From positions 1 through 64,000 of the forward strand of contig JANQPA010000005.1 in NCBI GenBank assembly GCA_028285545.1: a stretch of 64,000 nt of DNA. Direction: 5' to 3'. Source of the stretch: Saprospiraceae bacterium. Its GTDB lineage: Bacteria; Bacteroidota; Bacteroidia; Chitinophagales; Saprospiraceae. Positions 61,660 through 64,000 of this stretch are shown piece after piece; the first letter of the stretch is position 1; every line of letters begins with the position of its first letter. The notes below the pieces were generated by a model. It was not told the origin of the DNA and did not search any database. It saw only the letters and a program-made list of their open reading frames with translations. The translations under genes were made by a program, and so were the position numbers.

Positions 61660-64000
61660 ATGTTAAAAATTTACGTCTCATTCTTTATATTTTGTTTGGG
61701 GATTTTTTCCCTTCAAGCTCAGGTAAAGGAGTCACTAATAGCTCCTACTAAAGTTCCTCTTGAGCATCTCGAGAAACTGGTCATGCCTCAGGTGAATAAT
61801 CAGGCTTTAATGGAAAAAGAAATTCTTCGAAGAGGCCCTGGAATATCTCCTCAATTTGCCAAAGCCTTTGAAGTAGATATCACTCCCAAAACTCATGGTC
61901 ACTGGGAAACATTATCAAATGGCCTGGCGGTTTGGCGACTGCCGATACAGTCAAAAACGGCTTACTCTCTTAACCTGGGGTTTTCTTCTTATTATATGCC
62001 TAAGGGGGGTAAAATGATCTTATACTCACCTGATAAGCAAGAGATCATGGGGCCTTTCACCAAATCCGATAATGAAGACCATGCCCAATTATGGACTCCT
62101 ATATTTAAAGGAGATGAATTGGTAATAGAAATTAGTTTGCCAGCAAGGCTTAAATCCTTTCTTGAAATCCAATTAATTTCTATCAATCACGATTTCCTGA
62201 ATTTTTTAGAGATGGCTACCTCTGGCAGTTGTAACCTGGATGTGATTTGTGGCCAGGATGATGGATGGGGCTTCAACGATCAAAATAGAAATGCCATACA
62301 ATCTGTAGGGATTTATGGGTTTGGAGGCACCAATTTTTGCACTGGGTTTTTAATCAATAATACCAAAAATGATTGCAGGCCATATTTCTTAACCGCCTTT
62401 CATTGTGGTGTTAACTCCAGCAATGCCCCTTCTGTAGTTGTTTACTGGAATTTTCAAAACAGAAGCTGCAGGCAGCCACGGTCCAGTGCTAGTGGAGGCC
62501 CAGGTAATGGTTTTTTAAATACTCGAAATATCGGTGCCAAATTGGTTTCTACCTACAGAAGATCGGATTTTACTTTATTGGAATTAGATGACGAGGTACC
62601 GGAGGCGGCTGATGCCTATTTTGCAGGTTGGAGTCGACAAGATACGGTCCCAACAGATACAGTATTATGTGTTCATCATCCCAATTCCAGTGAAAAAAGA
62701 ATAAGCTATTCCTTTAGAGATACCTACCTTGGTGATTGGGAATCTGAGGACACGCCCGTTCCGGGAGGAGATCATATTGTAGTTCCACGCTGGGATATTG
62801 GCACTACTGAAGTTGGGTCTTCTGGTGGCCCTTTGTTTAATAAAGATGGTAAAGTGGTCGGTCAATTGCATGGTGGATTTGCAGACTGTAATAATTTTTT
62901 CTATGATTCTTTTGGTGCATTTGCCGTGTCCTGGACAGGTGGAAGATCAAGTTTTTCAAGCTTAGCACCGCATCTAGACCCAAAAGGTGCTAATCTTTTA
63001 AATCTGGAGGGAAGGTCACAGCGCGTTTGTTCCTTCAGTTTAAATCCGGAAGTTCTTGTTCAGGAGATATGCCTTCCGGATACAGCCAAATATCCCTTTA
63101 GGTTAAGCGACAACTTTACCCAGCCCGTTCAACTCAGCGTTCAGGGGCTATCAATGGGATTGCGCCCTGTTTTTAGTAAAAACCCTGTAGAAGCTGGAGA
63201 ATCAGTAAGTTTAAGCATTACAGCAGATGATACTCTTTCAAGTGGCCTTTATACCTTCACTATTTTTGGACAAAGTGGTGAAGAAACGGTTGCTGCTGAT
63301 TTTGATCTCATTGTTTCTAATGGTCCTCCCAATGAAAGCATTCTTAAATTCCCAGAAAATAAACTTGGGGATATACCTAATGTGGTCAATTTTGAATGGG
63401 AGTCACAGGGTTCTTTAGCCACTTTTCACCTTCAGGTTGGATTAGATAGCCTTTTCAATGAAATTGTTGGTGACTTTCCTTTTATTGACACTACTTTTTT
63501 CCAATTTGAAGTGGTACCTGAACAACAATATTTTTGGAGAGTCAGGGCTGAGAATACTTGCGGTAATGGGGAATGGTCTAAAGTAAGGACATTTCGAACG
63601 GCTGATGTAGCTTGCAATTTGAGAATAGCAGAAAATTTGCCCATTGTTATAAATGAAAATGAATCTTCCATAACCCAATCTATAATAAATTTTAGCAATC
63701 CGGGAAAAGTCATCAAAGTCAGTGTTATCGATCTTGATATCGAGCACACATTTGTTGGAGACATTAAAGCCAGTCTCACCTCTCCTTCTGGAAAAGTGTT
63801 AAGACTCTTTGATCGAATTGGATCACCTGATATTATCTTTGGCTGTGCGGGAGATAATATGAAGGTCTCTTTTTTTGATGATGCAAGCAGAACTGCAGGG
63901 CAATTAGAAAATACATGTGGCAGTAATCCGGCTGCAATAGGCAATTTTCAGCCAATTGATCCATTCTCTAATTTGGTTGGTGAACCTGCTGAAGGTGATT
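61660..64000 (+). CDS. secreted S1-type serine protease with P domain, 3' end outside window
   Basis: An open frame of 780 codons, beginning ATG 61660 and running off the right edge without a stop. Residues 1-21 form a signal peptide. Residues ~220-440 are a trypsin-fold protease like lysyl endopeptidase: His248 in LTAFHCG, Asp303 in SDFTLLEL and Ser388 in GSSGGPLF, with Cys-rich flanks. The triad is complete. About 440-650 hold one or two Ig/FN3-like segments (FEWESQGS, YFWRVRAENTCG). From about 650 on is a proprotein-convertase P-like domain (FSNPGKVIKVSVIDLDIEHT, SLTSPSGKVL). A type IX secretion tail would be expected beyond 64000 but cannot be seen. It acts as an extracellular protease. 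Confidence 0.88.
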   Translation, partial: MLKIYVSFFIFCLGIFSLQAQVKESLIAPTKVPLEHLEKLVMPQVNNQALMEKEILRRGPGISPQFAKAFEVDITPKTHGHWETLSNGLAVWRLPIQSKTAYSLNLGFSSYYMPKGGKMILYSPDKQEIMGPFTKSDNEDHAQLWTPIFKGDELVIEISLPARLKSFLEIQLISINHDFLNFLEMATSGSCNLDVICGQDDGWGFNDQNRNAIQSVGIYGFGGTNFCTGFLINNTKNDCRPYFLTAFHCGVNSSNAPSVVVYWNFQNRSCRQPRSSASGGPGNGFLNTRNIGAKLVSTYRRSDFTLLELDDEVPEAADAYFAGWSRQDTVPTDTVLCVHHPNSSEKRISYSFRDTYLGDWESEDTPVPGGDHIVVPRWDIGTTEVGSSGGPLFNKDGKVVGQLHGGFADCNNFFYDSFGAFAVSWTGGRSSFSSLAPHLDPKGANLLNLEGRSQRVCSFSLNPEVLVQEICLPDTAKYPFRLSDNFTQPVQLSVQGLSMGLRPVFSKNPVEAGESVSLSITADDTLSSGLYTFTIFGQSGEETVAADFDLIVSNGPPNESILKFPENKLGDIPNVVNFEWESQGSLATFHLQVGLDSLFNEIVGDFPFIDTTFFQFEVVPEQQYFWRVRAENTCGNGEWSKVRTFRTADVACNLRIAENLPIVINENESSITQSIINFSNPGKVIKVSVIDLDIEHTFVGDIKASLTSPSGKVLRLFDRIGSPDIIFGCAGDNMKVSFFDDASRTAGQLENTCGSNPAAIGNFQPIDPFSNLVGEPAEGD

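Noticed and set aside
1-64000. rRNA, tRNA, insertion sequence or complete prophage
   Set aside because: No tRNA-like T-loop/acceptor pattern, rRNA stretch, transposase or phage structural gene was recognised anywhere in the window.

Overview
The window looks like chromosome of a free-living, heterotrophic member of the Bacteroidota, most likely close to the Saprospiria (Lewinella/Haliscomenobacter-type). The reasons are an AT-rich sequence with compact same-strand gene runs, the usual lack of clear Shine-Dalgarno sites, a TAnnTTTG-type promoter, a TonB-dependent receptor with an N-terminal carboxypeptidase-like domain, many secreted peptidases, and membrane-anchored AraC and M1/ABC-2 fusion proteins typical of this phylum. 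The species assignment is inference. No rRNA, tRNA, CRISPR array, insertion sequence or intact prophage was seen.

Layout. 0-7 kb: two phage-type antirepressor-like genes (AntA-like, KilA-N) with no phage structural genes, separated by a secreted dipeptidyl peptidase IV, a quinone-reductase-like enzyme and an unknown protein; then a tiny RLDRTKF protein. 7-13 kb: an uptake island made of a periplasmic metal-complex binding lipoprotein and a TonB receptor beside hemW, with two partial copies of the hemW 3' end at its boundaries. 13-19 kb: divergent cupin/TetR pair, then an ABC exporter whose permease is fused to an M1 aminopeptidase. 19-26 kb: membrane AraC regulator, Omp85-like barrel, an acetyltransferase/methyltransferase pair bracketed by direct repeats, MarC and TSUP membrane proteins. 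26-36 kb: methylmalonyl-CoA epimerase, then an envelope polysaccharide/lipid group (MMPL-type RND, SGNH, GT2, O-antigen ligase, cysQ; divergent galE and a TMTC-like GT-C protein). 36-43 kb: beta-lactamase-fold hydrolase, MarR, uvrC coupled to hutG and hutF. 42-51 kb: creatininase-family enzyme overlapping methylmalonyl-CoA mutase, MORN lipoprotein, M16 peptidase, EamA transporter, YkgJ. 51-57.5 kb: a six-gene TetR-controlled envelope ABC system (LolA-like, two FtsX permeases, LolD-like ATPase, outer-membrane barrel). 57.5-64 kb: metF, an M14 carboxypeptidase and a secreted S1-type protease with a P domain that runs off the right edge.

How genes work together. Peptidases (S9, M1, M14, M16, S1) and hutF/hutG fit growth on protein and amino acids; the mutase and epimerase link propionyl-CoA or succinyl-CoA metabolism and need B12. 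The 28-36 kb group builds surface glycans. The 51-57.5 kb operon has the parts of a complete inner-to-outer membrane lipid or lipoprotein route and is the best candidate here for a poorly described system.

The intergenic spaces are unusual: at least ten contain dyad-symmetric elements built from short words repeated on one side and complemented on the other. The words differ from site to site but the architecture recurs, and the most striking examples are at 49732-49867 and 61325-61516.
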